Positions 61,188-63,969 of a stretch of DNA of 63,969 nucleotides are shown here, one piece after another. Position 1 is the first letter of the stretch. Each line of letters starts with the position of its first letter. The DNA is from DASUFP01 sp036274495 (GTDB lineage Bacteria; Bacteroidota; Bacteroidia; AKYH767-A; OLB10): the NCBI GenBank assembly GCA_036274495.1, contig DASUFP010000047.1:1-63969 (forward strand). The letters are read 5' to 3'. The notes under the pieces were generated by a model. That model was not told where the DNA came from, searched no databases, and was given only the letters and a program-made list of their open reading frames with translations. Both the position numbers and the translations under genes were made by a program.

Positions 61188-62603
61188 ATGGAAAAGCTAA
61201 GACAATTTCTGAACAGTGCCGTTGTATACAAATGGTTATTGTTTCTTAATTTCCTTTCAGGGTTAGCTGTCTTCTGGATATTTCATGCTGAAACCGGTTC
61301 CGATATGCATACTTATGTAGGTCTTGCCGACGGCATAAGAGCCGGCAACTACTCCTATTGGTATTTTATTTCGGATGCCTACCCCGACACCTTTCGCAAT
61401 CCGGGCTATCCGCTGTTGCTGGCTTTCTTCCGGCTATTCACCCATTCGCTGGTACCGGTACAGTTATTTCAACTGCTCCTGTATTTCTGCTCCATTGGAA
61501 TGGTTTTGAACTTGATTGATAAATTTTGGGGAGCTCTGCAAATTAAAAATCTGTTCCTGCTTTTGTTGTTACCCAGCATTCACGTTGCTTCCTATACACC
61601 TTCTGTTTTTCCGGAAATCGTTGTTACGTTCCTCTTACTTGTCATAATCAGGATTCAGTATTTTGGCGACAAGTCAAAATGGAGTACATACATTTCCAGC
61701 GGATTACTTTATGGTATATTATTTCAGATCAGACCGGTGATATTGTTCCTGCCTTTTCTGCTGGCAGCATTGGGTATTGTAACAGAAAGAAAGGCATTCC
61801 CGTTTGTTAAAAATGGAGTAATGCTAATTCTATTTATCTGCACAATGATACCATACGGTATGTGGAACAAATCACATCACGGCACTTTTAAAATCACTTC
61901 CATTGAAGGCGGCGGGGGTGTGTTTCATCTTGGATACTGGTCGTTTAAGTTACCCGACTACACCGAAAACAGGTACTGGGGCAATTATTGTCCGCGCGAG
62001 ATGATCTCTTTTTCAGATGAAAAGGACAGGGCTGCCAATATTGCTGCCTACAACGCCGAATGGGATCTGATTGATTCGCTGACTGCACCTTATTTAACCG
62101 CGAATGATAGTGCAATGATTGCTCTTCAGCCGAAATATCCCTATTTATTTAAAACATTTAGCAGCGGTTACACTCAAAAAAGAGAACAGTTGTTAAAAAA
62201 ACTAGCCATTGAACATATTAAAGCCGATCCCGTATATTATGCAAAAGAAAAAATCTATTCGGCCATTCGGTTATGGGTAACCGGCATCCCCGTAAAGGAA
62301 TTCAAGAGTGCCGGTGTGGCAAGGCGTATGTACCTAATATATCCATTCATCATTACCGGTCTCACTTTTTTAGCAGGATTGATTTTTATCACTATGTGCT
62401 TCATAAAAAATAAACCATACCGGAAGCTGATGTTGCCGCTGTTGCTCATTACATTGTATTTTGGAGTTATGCATATTCCATTTACCATTCAATCGCGCTA
62501 TACCATTCCGGTACGTTTTGAGTTATTGTTAATGATTGCCGCCGCAGTTTACTTTCTGTTTCCGTCATTATCCGCTGCTAAAGATCCTGCAAAAGCAGGT
62601 TAA
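61188..62603 (+). CDS. multi-pass membrane protein, GT39/ArnT-like glycosyltransferase
   Basis: A 471-aa protein with about 10-12 membrane helices. The first periplasmic loop has TGSDMHTYVGLADGIRAGNY and FRNPGYPLLLAFFRL, the acidic-loop pattern of GT-C (PMT/ArnT-like) enzymes, then FPEIVVTFLLLVIIR and FQIRPVILFLPFLLAAL. The C-terminal half has a large periplasmic loop (about 230-365) rich in aromatic residues. GT-C enzymes use polyprenyl-phosphate sugars, which the preceding three genes would make. The acceptor is unknown. The end meets the minus-strand gene at 62611 with 7 bp between. Confidence 0.85.
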   Translation: MEKLRQFLNSAVVYKWLLFLNFLSGLAVFWIFHAETGSDMHTYVGLADGIRAGNYSYWYFISDAYPDTFRNPGYPLLLAFFRLFTHSLVPVQLFQLLLYFCSIGMVLNLIDKFWGALQIKNLFLLLLLPSIHVASYTPSVFPEIVVTFLLLVIIRIQYFGDKSKWSTYISSGLLYGILFQIRPVILFLPFLLAALGIVTERKAFPFVKNGVMLILFICTMIPYGMWNKSHHGTFKITSIEGGGGVFHLGYWSFKLPDYTENRYWGNYCPREMISFSDEKDRAANIAAYNAEWDLIDSLTAPYLTANDSAMIALQPKYPYLFKTFSSGYTQKREQLLKKLAIEHIKADPVYYAKEKIYSAIRLWVTGIPVKEFKSAGVARRMYLIYPFIITGLTFLAGLIFITMCFIKNKPYRKLMLPLLLITLYFGVMHIPFTIQSRYTIPVRFELLLMIAAAVYFLFPSLSAAKDPAKAG

Positions 62604-62610
62604 CACCATG

Positions 62611-63969
62611 CTAGCTGACCGGAAATTGCCGGAGCAGCCATCCTATATCTGCAATATTCCGGACACGCTCAATTTCCTTTTTCAGCGATTCCGTCTTTTT
62701 CCTGTCGCCGTTTGCACGCAACAGTTTTGTTGAATACCGGAGCAAATTTCTGTAAACAGTCTTTTGATAAGCTGAAACTTGTTTATTCCTTGCGATAAAT
62801 AATCTGAATGCAGCTGCATGATAAAAAAATGCCTCTTCATCGCCTTCTTCAAAATAACATTTTAACAAAATTACTCTGGCATCAAGCTGGTAGTATAAAT
62901 CCTTAAATTCAACTTTCTGCAAAAGTGCCAATGCTTCAGAGCGATTGCCCGTATTAAAGAGGTAATAGGCTAAATTGTATGTGTACGCATTCTGCCGGTC
63001 TTTTCTTGGAAGTATCGAAAAATAATTTTCAATAAACGCTCTTGTCCATTCAACTTCTTCTGCTCTTATACCCACTGCTGTAATATTCTTGTAGTCCCAT
63101 TGTGAAAGCAGTCCGTCCGTTAATAAAATTCCATCACGAAGAAGTAATTTATAAATTGCCAATAATGTTGATACATACAGCGTGTCCCCGGTGTTGATTC
63201 TGCGAATACAAAAGTTCATCAGGTATTGATACAAATCGCGGAGTTCCTGTTGTTCAAACGATCGGCGTGACGATTCAAGTATTTTTTGTAATTGAATGAA
63301 ATGTTTTTCGTTTTCCGGTGCTGTAAGCGTAAGCCAGACACTATACCATGCAGCCACTGCAGGAACATCAGCGTAGAGTCCGTTCTGCAAAGCCCCGATT
63401 ATTTCATTTTGAAGCTCAGATGTATATTCAACTGCCAATACATTTTTAATGTTGGTCATTTCACACAAAAACTGCAGTTTTTTCACGATGTAAAAAAGAT
63501 CCAGATTTCTGTCGGTTTGCAAAATATTGGTTTCACCTCTCGGTTGCCCTGACAAATAGTGTAACAGATGAGTTTCTTCTCTCCTAAAATCAGCAAAAAA
63601 TCTTTCTGAGGCGGGCAATGCGTCTTCTCCTGCAGTCACTGCGTCCTTATTATATAAGGACAGGTAATTTTTATGGGCGCCCCTTCTGGCCAGTTCACTT
63701 GCCAGTAAGCGGCGGCGGGTCTCAGGTTCATTTGATAGTACAGAGTTGGCTATCAGTTCTTCCGCTGCCCGCTGCATGTCGGTAAAAAGATACCTTATCT
63801 TCTTTAAATCAACTGGGCCGGTTCCAAAAACTGCATGGTACAATGACTGCTGGTCAATTTTAAAAGACTTAAAATCAGGATAATATGAATTTAAATACAA
63901 AAATAACCGTTCCAAATTCCTGTTATTCCTCACCTTTAATGATGCACCCAATCCTTTCCATTCCCTTGA
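62611..63969 (-). CDS. hypothetical helical-repeat protein (5' end outside window)
   Basis: At least 452 codons; the frame stays open to the window edge (SREWKGL... lies upstream of the internal TTG at 63951), so the true start is to the right. The protein is alpha-helical with repeated A/L/Y-rich helices (AYTYNLAYYLFNTGNRSEALALLQKVEF, LYYQLDARVILLKCYFEEGDEEAFF), a TPR-like pattern at the C-terminal third (about residues 300-430). I know no name for the family; similar 'tetratricopeptide' proteins occur in Bacteroidota without a defined role. It is convergent with the membrane protein gene. Confidence 0.75.
   Translation of the reverse strand, partial: SREWKGLGASLKVRNNRNLERLFLYLNSYYPDFKSFKIDQQSLYHAVFGTGPVDLKKIRYLFTDMQRAAEELIANSVLSNEPETRRRLLASELARRGAHKNYLSLYNKDAVTAGEDALPASERFFADFRREETHLLHYLSGQPRGETNILQTDRNLDLFYIVKKLQFLCEMTNIKNVLAVEYTSELQNEIIGALQNGLYADVPAVAAWYSVWLTLTAPENEKHFIQLQKILESSRRSFEQQELRDLYQYLMNFCIRRINTGDTLYVSTLLAIYKLLLRDGILLTDGLLSQWDYKNITAVGIRAEEVEWTRAFIENYFSILPRKDRQNAYTYNLAYYLFNTGNRSEALALLQKVEFKDLYYQLDARVILLKCYFEEGDEEAFFYHAAAFRLFIARNKQVSAYQKTVYRNLLRYSTKLLRANGDRKKTESLKKEIERVRNIADIGWLLRQFPVS

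Noticed and set aside
1..63969. CRISPR arrays, rRNA genes and insertion sequences
   Set aside because: I found no regularly spaced short repeats, no rRNA-like sequence and no transposase gene; the only repeated family is the integrase tail.

Overview
The window reads as a Bacteroidota chromosome. Signs of this are a type IX secretion C-terminal sorting domain, TTG/TAnnTTTG-type promoters, an almost complete lack of Shine-Dalgarno sequences, an acpP-fabF-rnc gene order and a LemA/TPM operon. I cannot name the genus. By eye the first ~20 kb is clearly richer in A+T than the rest and carries only mobile-element and accessory genes. From about 20 kb onward the composition is more balanced and the genes are chromosomal housekeeping and surface-polysaccharide genes.

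Positions 1-19978 are a composite genomic island. It holds a DNA adenine methylase (cut by the window start), a TraD/VirD4-like ATPase, and a large serine recombinase (2755-4455). The last ~100 bp of that recombinase gene, coding for a tail that starts LATLAKVRTIL, recur three more times downstream at 6392, 7327 and 9152. They recur without the body of a recombinase but still in an open frame ending in a stop. Between the copies lie small cargo modules: an XRE regulator plus a 491-aa protein with a PD-(D/E)XK-like end; a 935-bp module with one doubtful 93-aa ORF between strong hairpins; and a HEPN-like protein with two small genes. After the fourth copy lies a two-TM/GAF-like protein with a small partner. 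I read this as modules stacked one after another at the 3' end of a serine-integrase gene, with each module supplying a replacement 3' end. This is my main candidate for something undescribed.

The right part of the island (10581-19978) holds a RadC/JAB protein, an XRE regulator, a small gene overlapping a RuvC-fold gene whose catalytic acidic residues look lost, an ArdC-like antirestriction protein, a 1066-aa HD plus HSP90-like ATPase protein, a strongly structured RNA locus (17081-17378, possibly the 5' end of a group II intron), an unknown 306-aa protein and a second serine recombinase. That recombinase reads directly into comM: comM is cut after its MNPC motif, so the island sits inside the comM coding sequence. 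The other half of comM should lie to the left of this window.

Positions 21067-36502 (nearly all minus strand) hold a secreted T9SS-sorted protein, gmhA, dsbD with a stand-alone paralogue of its N-terminal domain, an ABC importer whose binding protein and permease are fused, a lemA-TPM-TPM operon, tilS, pabB, and fcl-gmd for GDP-L-fucose. Positions 36744-54409 (plus strand) are one long exo- or lipopolysaccharide cluster: a Wzz/BY-kinase, an ABC flippase-like exporter, wecB, a FemAB-like protein, a polysaccharide deacetylase, five glycosyltransferases, an epimerase, a Wzy/ligase-like protein, an asparagine-synthetase-like amidotransferase and a hexapeptide acyltransferase. The gmd/fcl pair is divergent from it and could supply fucose.

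The end of the window has purN (minus), acpP-fabF-rnc, and then a second polysaccharide-type group: an FkbM methyltransferase, a DprE1-like oxidase, a DprE2-like reductase, a polyprenol-phosphate-type GT2 and a multi-pass membrane protein. The last gene, on the minus strand, runs off the right edge.
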